Source: Erythroxylum novogranatense (Eukaryota > Streptophyta > Magnoliopsida > Malpighiales > Erythroxylaceae). From it: a stretch of DNA of 64,000 nucleotides. The notes under the pieces were generated by a model. The model was given only the letters and a program-made list of their open reading frames with translations. It did no database searches and was not told the DNA's origin. Shown here piece by piece: positions 23,351 through 34,892 of this stretch (position 1 is its first letter; the number at the start of each line of letters is the position of its first letter). The DNA lies in contig JAIWQS010000251.1 in the NCBI GenBank assembly GCA_029891385.1, positions 248,001 to 312,000 on the forward strand, given 5' to 3'. The position numbers were made by a program, and so were the translations under genes.

Positions 23351-23786
23351 TGTAGGAAAATCCCGGGGTAGGCATCACATGCCCACAGTGCGGAATTTAA
23401 AATTTTGAGTCCACATGTCAAATCTAAATATCTCAATATTTACAGTTTTCTGAGATCCACTGCTTGATCCAATCAAGGAGTTTGACATGTGCTAGTCTAT
23501 CCGGATTAACGATGTCCAGTCTCGTTAATCCTATAACTAGGGATAATTTAGATACTGACATAATTACACATGATAGGAATCTCAATAGTATGATCACATC
23601 ATAATTTCCTTCATGCTATGTCATGTATCAGGGACTTCATTAATTTGATTAAAGATCATTATCAATTCATAATAAAATGAACATCAAATAAATGAAATAT
23701 GCCTTGCTTTATTTATTCATAAAGTCTGTACATGACTATGAACAAAATGCGCTAAAGGTGATTGCCTTTAGGGCACTACTCTAACA
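23351..23786 (-). repeat. A2 5' LTR with internal deletion
   Basis: Only 436 bp: the LTR end (about 62 bp, to GAGTCC) joins directly to sequence that is at 17034 in the other LTR (CCACATGTCAAATC). About 1.4 kb is missing, with TCC shared at the junction. The two LTRs of A2 were equal at insertion, so the loss came later. Confidence 0.92.
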
Positions 23787-24690
23787 TAATGTAGCCTCTA
23801 AGACTTCCAAATATAGGTCGGAAGTTCAGTATAGTGTTCAGTCCCGGTGTTGTAATGGCTGAATAGTGTTCAGTGTTATAGGTTGCTAGAGCTCGCTACA
23901 GCTCGGATTGAGTTGATTCTTGTTGGTAATGAAAATAGAGACATGGGGCTACAAATGTTATGAAGGAGCCGAGCTATAATGTAGCCTCTAAGACTTCCAA
24001 ATATAGGTCGGAAGTTCAGTATAGTGTTCAGTCCCGGTGTTGTAATGGCTAAGCAGTGTTTAGTATTTTGGAGATATCTCGACCGATAGAGCTCCGATTG
24101 AGTTGGTTCTTGTTGTTAATGAAAATAGAGACATGAGGCTACAAATTTTATGAAGGAGCCGAGCTATTATGTGGCCTCTAATACTTTCAAATATAGGTCG
24201 GAAGTTTGGTATAGTGTTCAGTCTTGGTGTTGTAATAATTGAATAGTGTTCAGTATTTTGGATATATCTCGATCGGTAGAGCTCCGATCGATCTGATTCT
24301 TTTTTGAAATTAAAATAGAGACATGGGTCTACAAATGTTATGAAGGAGCCGAGATATAATATAGCCTCTAAGACTTCCAAATATAGGTTGGAAGTTCAGT
24401 GTAGTGTTCAGTCCCTGTGTTGTTGTGGCTGAACAGTGATCAGTATTTTGGATATATCTCGATCACTAGAGCTCGGATTGAGCTGATTCTTTTTGTGAAT
24501 TAAACTAGAGAGATGAGGCTACAAATGTTATGAAGGAGACGATCGACAATGGAGCCTCTAAGGCTTTCAAATATGGGTCGGAAGTCAGGTATAATGGTCA
24601 GCCTCGAGTCTGAAGAACAAACTTCAGTATTTTGGGGATATCTTGAGTTATAGTGCTCCAAACGATCTAATTCTTGAAGCAATGGATTCG
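23787..24690. repeat. 190-bp LTR repeat units of G2, right part
   Basis: Unit starts GAAGGAGMCGA at 23962, 24152, 24342 and 24532, exactly 190 bp apart, continuing the series from 15359 and 15550. Each unit holds GCTACAAATGTTATGAAGGA and AAGACTTCCAAATATAGG. G3 LTRs have a single unit (35549, 46561). Confidence 0.95.
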
Positions 24691-24830
24691 TGAGACATAG
24701 AGGGACATTTCTCTAAAGTTTTTAAGGCAAAAAGGATGGGGCAATTTTGGAAGTTTACTTAAGGAGTTGAGACCTTAGGCTTAAGGGGAAGGGCAAATTG
24801 GTCTTTAGCCAATCATTAAATGACATGGCA

Positions 24831-24840
24831 GTATAAATAG
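24831..24840 (+). promoter_or_regulatory. LTR TATA box of G2
   Basis: GTATAAATAG followed about 50 bp on by a purine-rich GAGAGAATGAAAG segment. G3 has CTATAAAAG at the matching place in both LTRs. Confidence 0.7.
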
Positions 24841-26868
24841 AGGGGGGCTGTCGTGGGCAGCAAGAGAAACCCACGAATTTGTGAGAGAATGAAAGAAATA
24901 AAAAGAGAGGAGAAGGGAGAAGCAGCCAACGGTGGAGAAGAAGATGGAAGAGCTTCAAAGTTTCGATTTTCTCTTTGGTTTTTAAGGGTTTTCGAGGTTG
25001 TCCAAGAGAATAGATGGAGGATGATGGAAGCTTGCCTATAGAGTCAAGACATGGCGAAAATGGTGGAGAGAGAGGTAAGTTGAAATTTTCAAGTTGAGAT
25101 TTGATGAGTTTTCTTGGTTTAGAATTATGGAAAATGGTATGGGTTTGTGGAGTATGAAGTCAATTTTGATGTCTATGCCTTAGGTTATGTTTAATTTTGG
25201 ATGGAAATTAATTAGGTTATGCCCAAATTTGGAATTTGGGGATTTTGGAAATTGTGATTTAGAAAGCTTGAATATATGAAGGATTAGTATTTCTAAGTTC
25301 AATTTGAGTAATTAAGTTATTTATGATGTTGAATTTGGGTGAAATTGCTTTAGGTGAAGTTATATTGGAAGAAAGAAGGAATCAATGGACAAATTAGAGC
25401 GAGGAACAAGTCTCTAGCATCGATTCGAGGTGGGCAATGTGTTTATAATTTGAATTTATAAGCCATTACTGCTTTCTTTAAATAAAGAGATTTTCTGATT
25501 CAATTGCATCATAAATGTTGCATCATTGTGTGAATGATTTGAAAAATCATTTTTGATTAAATACATGGACTTTGGATGAATTACAACATACATTGTGTTA
25601 TGCCTCGAAAGATTTCATGGCATTTCGTATATTCGGAAAAGATCATGCGATAATTGATTTAAGCATGATTATGTGCTTTTGTGTGGGTAAGAGAGTTACG
25701 GATAGAGTCACGTGCACGTTGACGTATAGATTTATAGCCTTCTCCCGGCTGCCCGCTTGAGGCCACGAGATCCTGAGAAATCGAACTCGTTGTGTTACGA
25801 TGTAAACCGTTGTGTTTACGGAACTCTCGAGCCATTTGTGTGCATTGCATATGTGATATGACATTGCATCTATAAATTGTCAAGTTGATGCATTCATGTT
25901 TTGTAATCTATAGATTTATGGTGAAAGCCTAAGAATCATCGTTTACAATTTGCGAGTTTGACTCTGAGAAGAAAAGAACTTTTAAAAAGCGTGCTTTACT
26001 GGATTTCAAAGAAATGTTTTCTAAGACGAGAGAAGGAAAAAGATTTCAAGGTTTTGCTTATCTATTCGTTTTATAAGCATATTATCCACGAGCTTTTATG
26101 CTCACCCCTTTCATCCCCATCTCTAGGTTTTCGGCGGAGATCGGATGAAAGAATGACAAGACGTGTTATTCGATTTTGTATCATTTGTATTTTGTGAAAA
26201 TGGGATTTTTGTATTGGTTTGTATATTGAATTGAGGAATTAATAGGAATTGGATTTGTATAATGTGTGTTGGATATGGACATGTAGATATAGGATTGCGT
26301 TTGTTGTGTTGGATTCCGAACGGAGAGTCCGATGGTACTGGTTATTATATTGTGAGAAATATAGAAGTGTATTTTGAACACTTTGCAGGTTTTGGGTTTA
26401 ATACAAGGCAGTCGTTATGCTGCCAAAATTTTAGTGAAATGGGTATAAGAATGAGAATTGAGATTTATTTGAGTGCATAAGAAAATGATTATAAATTGAG
26501 AAATTGATTAAGGAAGGCGGAAGAAATGAAAAAGAAAGGAATGAGAAAAAGAGAAAAAAAAATTATACCGGTTTCGGATTGGATCAGTCTTAAGATTTCC
26601 AACGCGACCATTTTGACGCTTTTCTAAGATATTTATGCGGATGTCAGAATTTGTGTTTCAATTCGATTGGATCGTTTGTTTGGTTTGTCTTCGAGCCAAT
26701 TCGATTTGACTTTGGTTGTATGCTTTGCTTCCAAGCTCGCTTTCGATTCGTTAATGATTTCTTACGCTTTGTGATGAATCGTTTTATTCGTCCCTCCTCT
26801 TTGTGATTCGTTCCATCTTCTGTTTTCGGGTTGGGGCACCGGTCTCCAGATCGGGTCCCAACATGATG

Positions 26869-27752
26869 TGTTGCTAGATACCGCTCATGACTTGCTCAGA
26901 TTAATTGTTAATCTAAGTGGCCAACATAACTAGGAAACCTAAAGGATCACACGTAAGAGTGTTTAGAGAATCAGTAAAATAGTATTGGTGAGTTCCAATA
27001 TATGGAAGCAACAGATTAAATGGATCCCGATGAGATCGAGATATGTCCCGATGAGATCGCGACATCGATATTCTTGAAAAAGGTTTTGGAGGTTTATCCC
27101 ATATCGGGACCGGTAGGCGGTGGGACCGACCCGATGTATTGGACCACTTGACATTTATTTATATATATATATAATTAATTAATTAAAGAATTAATTAATT
27201 AATATATATATATATATATATGCGTGGATGATGGAGGCTAAGATGAGTTTTAACTTTTATATATATATATATATATAAAAGTAGCCATCGTGGATGACTT
27301 GTCATCTAAGCATATGATGTCTTTTAAAAGTTAAAGACAAATGTCAAATTTAGAAATAAGATGAGGATGGTCGTTGGTTTAAAAGGAGATAAAAACGATG
27401 GATGAATGTTGGAGGTTTTAGAAAGGGTTTCTAAGGCATAATCTCTTTTCTTCATCTTTCATCAAGATCTTCCTCTCCAAAGCTACCTCTTCATCGTTTG
27501 ATCCAAGCTCTCCGGACGGAGGTAGGGTTTAGCGGCTCTTATTACATTCTAGCTATTCCGGGTCAAAAGTGTTTGACTCGGTTAGGTTTTCTGATCTCTG
27601 CGTGGATACCTTTAGAGATAGTCTCTATTGGCTATTCAGGTTTGAGTTTTCATACCGACATCGGGATTCTGGGTTTCGGGAAGGTCCCGGGAATAAAAAT
27701 TTTTTGTTTCCGCTGCTGGAACATGTGATGATCCTCCCGGGATTTTCCTACA
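26869..27752 (+). repeat. A1 3' LTR, second part
   Basis: Resumes TGTTGCTAGATACC after the TGATG duplication and ends CCTACA, then the GTATC duplication of A1. Contains the TA tracts at 27160-27282. Confidence 0.93.
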
Positions 27753-27757
27753 GTATC

Positions 27758-28502
27758 TTCCCGTGACTCATGGGATATGTGTCCTAAGACACAAGATGAG
27801 AGGGTGCGCATGAATATGATCCCATATGCATCTGCGGTAGGATTTATCATGTACGCTATGCTATGTACGAGACCCGATGTATCATATACTTTAAGTGTTA
27901 CGAGCAGATACCAATCGGATCCTGGTGAGGGTCACTGGGTGGCTGTCAAGAATATCCTCAAGTACTTGCGAAGCACTAAGGATGTTTTCTTGATATATGG
28001 AGATGGAGATCTCAAAGTGAGTGGGTATACAGATGCCAGTTTTCAATCTGATAAAGATGATTCCAAATCCCAATCAGGTTACGTATTCACTTTGAATGGC
28101 GGGCGATTAGTTGGAAAAGTTCCAAACAAGAGACAAGCTGGCGATTCAACGGCGAGGCGAGTACATTGCCGCTTGAGCAAAGAAGGAAGGCGGTTTGGAT
28201 CAAAAAGTTCATTATTGAACTTGTTGTGGTTCCTAGCAGTGATGGGCCCTTACAGTTGTATTGTGACAACAATGGGACTATTGCGCAGGTGAAGGAACCA
28301 AGGTCTCATCAACGATCCAAACACGTACTCCGCAGATATCATCTGATCAGGGAGATCATTGGACGAGGTGATGTCCAGATCGAGAGAATTCCCACCGAGC
28401 AGAATATTGTTGATCCGTTGACAAAGTCATTATCACAAAAGAGTTTTGATTCTCATGTACTACTTTATGGTATTAGATATCAAAGGCGATTGACTTTAGG
28501 TC
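27758..28502 (+). pseudogene. copia RNase H of A0 (right part)
   Basis: Continues the RT of A0 after the A1 insertion. A frame at 27777-28292 reads MNMIPYASAVGFIMYAMLCT, RPDVSYTLSVTSRYQ, and VSGYTDASFQSDKDDSKSQS with the first RNase H aspartate. It then shifts near 28140, where the glutamate motif is out of frame. A second frame to 28519 gives LYCDNNGTIAQ, RSKHVLRRYHLIREI and IPTEQNIVDPLTKSL. Compared with A1, about 20 bases are missing near 27776. It is the best-kept RNase H in the window. Confidence 0.92.
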
Positions 28503-28513
28503 AAGTGGGAGAT
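28503..28513 (+). promoter_or_regulatory. polypurine tract of A0
   Basis: AAGTGGGAGAT just before TGTTAGAG. Confidence 0.9.
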
Positions 28514-29804
28514 TGTTAGAGTAGTGCCCTGAAGGAAATCGCCTTTAGCGCATTTTGTACAAAGTTGTGTACATACTTTATGAATAAATAAAGAAAGGCA
28601 TATTTCATTAACTTGCTGTTCATTATTTATGAATGTATATTGATCTATAAGCAAATTAATGAAGTCCATGATATATGACATAGCATGAAGGAAATTGTGA
28701 TGTCATCATACTACTGAGATTCCTATCATGTGCAATTATGTCAAGATATCTAAATTATCCCTAGTCATAGGATTCTGAGACCGGACATGGTAATTCGGAG
28801 AGACTAGTACATCTCAAGCTCCTTGATTTGATCAGCGGTGGATCTCAAAAGTGTAAATATGAGATATTTAGGGTTGAGATGTGGATGCTTACTAGAGGTA
28901 GTAAGTACATTGGATGACTGCTATGAGATCATCACATGGATGTCCTATTCTAATGTCAGTGATAATCTCATCATGGAAATGGTGCAAGTATCCTTAGACT
29001 TGAGGTGCTCAAGGATATCTTGGATACTGATTCTGTGCTTTGACTCCATTCCTTGTTGCCTTACAGAGGTCGCTCATAGGGTGGTGATTGGGTACAGTTT
29101 GAGGTATTCGAAGGTAATTGAGTAGCCAATAGAGGATTCACCACTTCTATGATAGCAAAAGATGATACCCATGGCCTCGTGTTAGGGTCATTACTTGGAA
29201 GTCTCTGGCCGGAGCATATATGTCATGAAGAATGTCTTCATTGACATATAAAGTAATGAGTCCCAGGATAAGAACTGATATCACTTGGACTAAATTTGAC
29301 ATAGTCAGTCTATTAAGAGTTGACACATTGCCCATACTCATAACCAAGTGGGATATAGCATGGTGAAAGGACGAATTACACGGTAATTGTCTATGGAAAG
29401 GTTCGTGATATGGTTCATGATGAATACATGTTCATTCGTCAAACCAATTACTTTTCGGTCAATTGGGGGTCATGATGTGTTGCTAGATACCGCTCATGAC
29501 TTACTCAGATTAAGTGTTAATCTAAGTGGCCAACATAACCGGGAACCTAATGGGTCACACGCATAAGACTGTCTCGGAGAATTCGTAAAATAGTTTTGGA
29601 CAGAGTTCCAACATATGGAGAGCAAAAGGATTAAATGGATCCCGATGAGATCGAGATATGTCCCGATGAGATCGCGACATTGATATTCTTTGAAAACGTT
29701 TAGGTGGGTTTTCCCATACGGGACCCGTGGGCGGTGGGACCGACCAGTGTGTTGGACCACTTGACATTTATTTATATATATATATATAATTAATTAATTA
29801 AAGG

Positions 29805-29843
<39 letters not shown>

Positions 29844-30365
29844 ATACGTGGAAGGAGAGGAGAAGATTTGCTTTATTATATATATATATATATATATAAG
29901 CATTAAGTGGATAGTCCACACACTTTGCATTTAATGTCTTTAAAAGCTAAAGACACATGGAAAATGAAGAGAAGAGAAGATGATTATCGTGGGTTTTTAA
30001 GAGAAAGAGTTTCTTGCTTGCTTGATGATAATCAAGTTTCAAAGAGTTTGAAAGAAGGAGATCTTCGAAGCTCTCCATCGTTTTCTCTTCTCCATTCATC
30101 CTCTTCATCGTTGGTTTCCAAACTCTCCAAGAACAAGGTAAGATCTAGCAGTCTTCAACTTGTTCTAGCTATTCCTGGGACAAAGGGTTTGTCCCGGTTA
30201 GTTTCTCCGATCTCTGCGTGGATACTGTTAGAGACGGTCTCCTTTGGCCGTTATGGTTTGAGTTTGTTGTATAGACACATGGATCACGGCTTTGGGAAGG
30301 TCCGGAACAAAATTTTGTTTTCGCAGACTGTGGGCATGTGATGCTCACATCGGGATTTTCCTACA
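28514..30365 (+). repeat. A0 3' LTR (full length)
   Basis: 1852 bp, TGTTAGAGTAGTGCCC to CGGGATTTTCCTACA. Uninterrupted and therefore the reference for the family; at the G insertion point of A1 it reads TGATGTGTTGCTAG straight through (about 29471-29486). TA tracts at 29772-29898. The left LTR of A0 is outside the window, so its target duplication cannot be tested; GTGTG follows on the right. Confidence 0.95.
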
Positions 30366-30637
30366 GTGTGACGTCATAATTACGCAATAATTATATTTAA
30401 TTATATATAATATTAATAATATTTAAAAAAATACAAAAATATACCCAAAAAAATAAAAAATAAAAATTTTATTGAACCAGTGGTCAGACCGGTCTGGTTT
30501 GACCAGTCTGATCGATCAATTGACCGGTTCTCACTAGTTCAATTGAGAACTGATTTTAAAGGGTGAACTGGACCGGATAGTCGACCGGTCACCGGTCGAA
30601 CCGGTCAGACCGGCCGGTCCGATCCGGTTTTCAAAAC
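30366..30637 (-). mobile_element. CCGGT-rich repeat element fragment
   Basis: On the minus strand it starts TGTTTTGAAAACCGGATC and is dense in ACCGGT/GACCGG up to about 30480, then very AT-rich to the A0 end. It interrupts an integrase reading frame right after IMVVV, so it is an insertion or rearrangement. No coding sequence. I do not know the family; its other end is hidden by A0. Confidence 0.6.
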
Positions 30638-31765
30638 AGAGACCACCACCATGATTGATGCCATGTTGTCCACCTTTGGAAACCCACCAATGAAATCCAT
30701 TGGGACCGACATCCAAGGTCTCTCGGGGATGGATAGGGATTGTAGCAAACCGGTTTCCTTCTTTCTCTCCGGTTTATCCAATTGACATACAAGGCATGTC
30801 TTGACGTAACATTCCACGTCATTCTCCATCTTTGCCCAAAGTAGGAACATGATAGGAGTGCTAGTATCCATTGGACTCCTGGGTGACCAACCCACTGCGA
30901 GTCCTGCGTCTCCTTCAACAATTGTTTCCGTAATCCACCAAAGCTCGGCACATAAACTTGACTAATCTTAGTCATCAATAGCCTATCATCATCGAGCCAA
31001 AACCTACATATAACACCCTCCTTAACTTGAGTAATTAACTTACAGTACATGGTGTCTAGCGGAGCTGCCGTTTTGATTTGCTCCAACAGGTTGAACTCCA
31101 CCCTCGTGATCGAATAAAGGGCCGCAAATACCTTCTTCCTACTCAAGGCGTCTGCTACGTTGTTGTGCCTCCCCAGTTTATGCTCCCACAAGAAGTCATA
31201 TTCAGCAAGGAACTCCTGCCACCGGGCTTGTTTTGCAGACAACTTCTGTTGGGTCCTGAAAAATGTGTTAGTAACATTGTCTGTGCAAACAACGAACCTG
31301 ATTCCTAACAAGTATACTCGCCACGTATCCAAGTAATGCACCACTGCAAGCATCTCCTTCTCATGGGTCGAGTACCACTGCTCCATACCATTGAGCTTTC
31401 GGCTCTCAAATGCGACTGGATGACCTTCCTGTACAAGGACTCCACCAATGGCTTTGTCCAAAGTGTCAGTATGTACCTCAAATGGAAGATCAAACTTGGG
31501 CAGCTTCAACACTGGTTCAGTTGAGATTGCAGCTTTAAGTTTTTCGAATGTCTCCTCACATGCACCCGACCAACACCATTCTTGCTTCTTCTTTAGCAAG
31601 TCCGTTAACGGCGCCGTTTTCTTGGAGTATCCTACTATGAACCGCCTGTAATAGTTCCCCAGGCCGAGAAAATTTTGCAATTCTCATACTATCGTAGGAG
31701 CCTGCCACTCAACTATTGCTTTCACTTTTTTTGGATCCATCCTGACCTGACCCTTGCTCACTACG
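30638..31765 (-). pseudogene. Ty3/gypsy pol fragment (RT end, RNase H, integrase start)
   Basis: Reads leftward from GHVVSKG-like sequence at 31765 through MDPKKVKAIVEW (a TGA follows IV), then [19 protein letters not shown] (RT end), then RNase H with [35 protein letters not shown] and [11 protein letters not shown]. The integrase zinc finger (HPGVQW ... [18 protein letters not shown]) is split by a frameshift near 30900, and the core begins [10 protein letters not shown]. It is cut at 30637 by the CCGGT repeat and at 31765 by the I LTR. The [20 protein letters not shown] block points to a chromovirus (CRM/Reina-like), tentatively. Confidence 0.9.
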
Positions 31766-33686
31766 TGTTGGACCCCATTTGCGGAGCCCAACTTCGGATG
31801 TCTTAAATCTTGTGCTTAAAACCCTGTAGGTCATTTACTGACATTCCACAATATTGGTGAGCGTACACTAATCAAACATCAAAATCACAACTTAACTTCT
31901 TCATAGAAATTGGAGCTCTAAGCTTCTAGTTTGCTTGAAGAAAAAATCATCTCAATCAGAGCTATATAGCTCAAGATATGCTTAAAATTCCAAAGCATGT
32001 TTATACCTCAATCATGCTCTCTAAACTGACCTCTCATTTTCTTACAATCAAACTTTTTCAAATCAGCTCCAAAGGATTCCAATTTTTATGGAGAGATAAA
32101 TTCATGTCTTAGAAATCTATCGCTTTAAGAATCACTTCATTTAGAGGTAAGACGAGGGAGTTATGACCGAAAGAATCTAACATATTCATAACCTTAATCA
32201 TGCAGTAACATGTCTTGGAGCGATTGTCATAACTTGCACCAAAAATTTCTGATTAATTTCGTTTTTAGATCAATGGAAAGAAGACTTCGAGATCTACAAC
32301 TTTTGTGAAGACCACAAAGTCAGATTCTGCCTCTAAAATGGTCAAAAATTATGATTTCATGAAGCTGTCCTGTGAAGTCGGGCCAAAATGCACTTTCTCA
32401 CCCGAGAAAGTCCGTTAAACAGACATCAAGTCCGTTAAACGGACATGGGCGATACTAGGGGTCCTTTTTGACCCGTAAAGGTCTGTTAAATGGACCTAAA
32501 GTCCGTTAAACGGACATAGGGGTTTCCAAAACCCCTCCAAACCCTCTCCAATGCTTCCTACATCCAATCTAACATCATATACATTTATAATCTTCACAAA
32601 TTCACTTCTTCTAATGCAATCACACTCCTAAAACATTCAATTTCTACTTTGGGTGCATCAAACTCCAAAAATTCAACTCAAATAAATTATCACAAACCCA
32701 AACTCTCATCATTCACCATGATTGTCATGTTTAAACTTCCTAAGCAACATCTTCACTTATAATGCTCATATCTTTTCACTCCGATATCCTAAATTTGCAT
32801 ACTTGATAGCGTCGGAAAGCTAAGAGGATCATCTATAACTTTTATTAAGACATCTTGGTCAAAATCATCATAGATTAATACAGAATTTCTTCTGAACTCA
32901 AAACACACAATCTATCCTCATGAAAACTTGAAATTTATCCCAACTTCACTTCCTTAATTGCACATCATTCATAACAATTTAACTACCAGTTGGAATTCAT
33001 CCAACCCTCAACCTCAATTCATTGGACTTCTCATATTTATCAACATCTCTATATTCATATCATCTCACTGATGTGATATATATAAAGATATATATATATA
33101 TATATATATTAACCATTCATGCTCTACATTCAACATCCTCATCCATACATCAATCATAATTCATTAACAACAAATAAGAATTTACAAAACTTCAATGACA
33201 TTCGAAGCCACAATACATTAATGTTCTAGAATCTCTAAAGAACACAAGATACTTGAATAATAATTGCTCAAAATGTAATTACAGCTTTGTTTACATAAAT
33301 CTCTCCAAAGCAAAACAAAACATGCAAATTCGGATTTAGTCCTTGATTCACTTTTACTTGATCTCTTGTTCTTCACCTAAAGATGGGGAAAGAGAGGGGG
33401 TGAGCTCGAAAGCTCGTGGTAACAGTTTTATAAATGGTAATAAGCAAAAACCATTTGAAACTTTCATGATTATAGCAAAACCTCATTGAAAATTTATAAA
33501 ACATTCATTTCTCAAAATTGTCAACTTGTCAAGCAAATTCTCACTTCACTCAAGTCAAACAATCATCAAACTTATCAACACAAGAAAACACATAAACACA
33601 TCATAATGATTTGGGTAGGTCCATATTCATGACGCACTACACATTCCCATATAATGATCCTGTGTAGCCGTAAACTTGAGGGAGTC
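31766..33686 (-). mobile_element. long LTR of family I, left part
   Basis: Starts TGTTGGACCCCATTTGCGGAG inside the pol fragment, preceded by CTACG. Shares GGAGCCC..CTTGTGCTTA and the AGACCACAAA..GCCTCTAA stretch with H1, so it is a relative. It is split by G3 at 33687 and continues at 48921. No coding region in it; palindrome array at 32410-32515 and a short (TA)n tract near 33086-33110. Confidence 0.78.
32410..32515. repeat. palindrome array GTCCGTTAAACGGAC in I
   Basis: Four units start at 32410, 32430, 32481 and 32501 (spacing 20, 51, 20). Two are the perfect 15-bp palindrome, the other two are GTCCGTTAAACAGAC and GTCTGTTAAATGGAC. It lies just after the AGACCACAAA phrase, the same place as the AGTCGACT array of H1. 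Confidence 0.92.
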
Positions 33687-34673
33687 TGTTGGACCCCGAT
33701 CTTTCGGTAGAAATTAGAAATATTAAATGGAATTAAATGAGTGTGTTTGTAGAGGTATTGTGTTATAGATGTTATTGTACTTAAAGGAGATTGATGAGAA
33801 ATGAAGTGATTGGTTTTGATGACTTTGAAATTTGAGTGGAGTTGTATGAATTATGAAAGTCAAAATGAACTAGTTGATTGAAATGGAAGTTGAAAAGTAA
33901 GAAATAATTAGTGAAAGTGTTATGTTTTGAAGAAAATTTGAAAAGTTTGACTTTTTGGAGTAAAGAGTTGACTTTTGATTTAGGCAGATTTTTGAGGAAA
34001 TAATCTTCATGAAATTGTAGATTTTGTTGAGAGCTTTTCATAGCCATAAAGTATGTTATTTTTCGATATCGGGATTGAAAGTTATGATCTTTGAAAGTTA
34101 AGTGTATTTTATTTGATTTGAAAAATGTTATTAAGAGTAAGATTGTGTATGACTTTTGTGAAAGAGAAATGTATATGCGCATATCCTTTGGTGTTGAGTT
34201 TGATATGGGGATATGACTTTGGAATAGTTTATTGGAGAGTTGAATTGTGTTTGAGATGAATTAGTTGAAGAGATTGCGGTAGTGGGTGAATATGTGAAGT
34301 TGATGTGTTGATATGAGAAGTTTATGTGTTGGAATGGTGCTTAGAGAATGGCAAATCTGTATTGATTTAGATGGATTTAGCCAAAGTGGTCTTAATGAAA
34401 GTGGTAGATTATGTTTTTATCTTTCCATTGATATAAAGCACGAAAATATTGGACAAGGGAATAGAAAGTTATGAATTTTTTAGAAGTTCTGATGCTGTTT
34501 AGTGTGAAGCTGACCGACTAGTCAGCTTTGTGTGGAGTTTTTGACCCATTTAGAGGTCGATCTGATTCTTAAGGCCTTCCTGAAAGTTGTAGAGGATTCT
34601 TTTACCTTTCCATAGACACTAGGTTTGTCAAATTTGGAGTTCTAAGTCAAAAGTTATGCGTCTTATAAGTTGA

Positions 34674-34892
34674 GACGTTCTGGAGAAAAATGAGACGAAC
34701 TGTTCATTGTCTCAGTTACTGTTCATCGTCTTATTTTGACTTTTTGCATCTCAGTTTGACCGTCTCAGTTACTGTTCATCATCTCAGTTACTGTTCATCG
34801 AAATGAGACGAACTGTTCATCGTCTCAGTTGATTTTTTGCGTCTCAGTTTGACTGACTTCGTCTTAGTTTGACTAAACATCTTCTGGTCTAA
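34674..34892. repeat. GTCTCAGTTACTGTTCATC minisatellite of G3 (5' LTR)
   Basis: Irregular units of GTCTCAGTTACTGTTCATC and TTTTTGCGTCTCAGTTTGACC. GAGACGA and TCGTCTC flank ACTGTTCA at 34805-34826, a 7-bp stem hairpin; a weaker one lies near 34692. The same array is at 45684-45896. G2 has the CCGACCTCTG array in this place. Confidence 0.88.

Larger units (their letters stand above)
15570..23786 (-). mobile_element. Ty1/copia retrotransposon A2, reverse orientation
   Basis: An 8.2-kb element of the same family as A0 and A1, inserted in the 190-bp repeats of G2 with the 5-bp duplication TAATG (15565-15569 and 23787-23791). Order on the minus strand: 5' LTR 23786-23351 (shortened), primer site 23349-23338, leader, gag from 21292, protease, integrase, RT, RNase H, polypurine tract, 3' LTR 17406-15570. 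As the innermost copy of the nest it is the youngest insertion here. It still has frameshifts and stops, and its promoter-bearing 5' LTR has lost about 1.4 kb. Confidence 0.94.
13631..26863 (+). mobile_element. solo long LTR of family G (G2) with nested A2
   Basis: Starts TGTTGGACCCCGATC and ends GATCGGGTCCCAACA, with duplication TGATG on both sides (13626-13630 and 26864-26868). After removing A2 (15570-23786) it is about 5.0 kb. It has no primer site, polypurine tract or coding domain, so it is a solo LTR. It aligns with both LTRs of G3 but is about 0.8 kb longer because of 190-bp repeat units (15300-15569 and 23787-24690) and carries a different minisatellite (14831-15215). A TATA box lies at 24831. 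Confidence 0.93.
383..27752 (+). mobile_element. Ty1/copia retrotransposon A1 with nested insertions
   Basis: A complete copia element inserted into the RT of A0. It begins TGTTAGAG and ends CCTACA, flanked by the duplication GTATC. Parts: 5' LTR (383-1305 and 5465-6754, broken), primer site 6756-6767, leader, gag, protease, integrase, RT, RNase H (8831-12698), polypurine tract 12699-12708, 3' LTR (12709-13630 and 26869-27752, split by G2). The domain order PR-INT-RT-RH is that of Ty1/copia; the approx. 1.85-kb LTR and the gag type suggest a Tork/Angela-like lineage, which is tentative. Its own interior is about 5.95 kb. Coding frames carry many short indels, so it looks dead, although some indels could be consensus errors. 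Confidence 0.92.
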
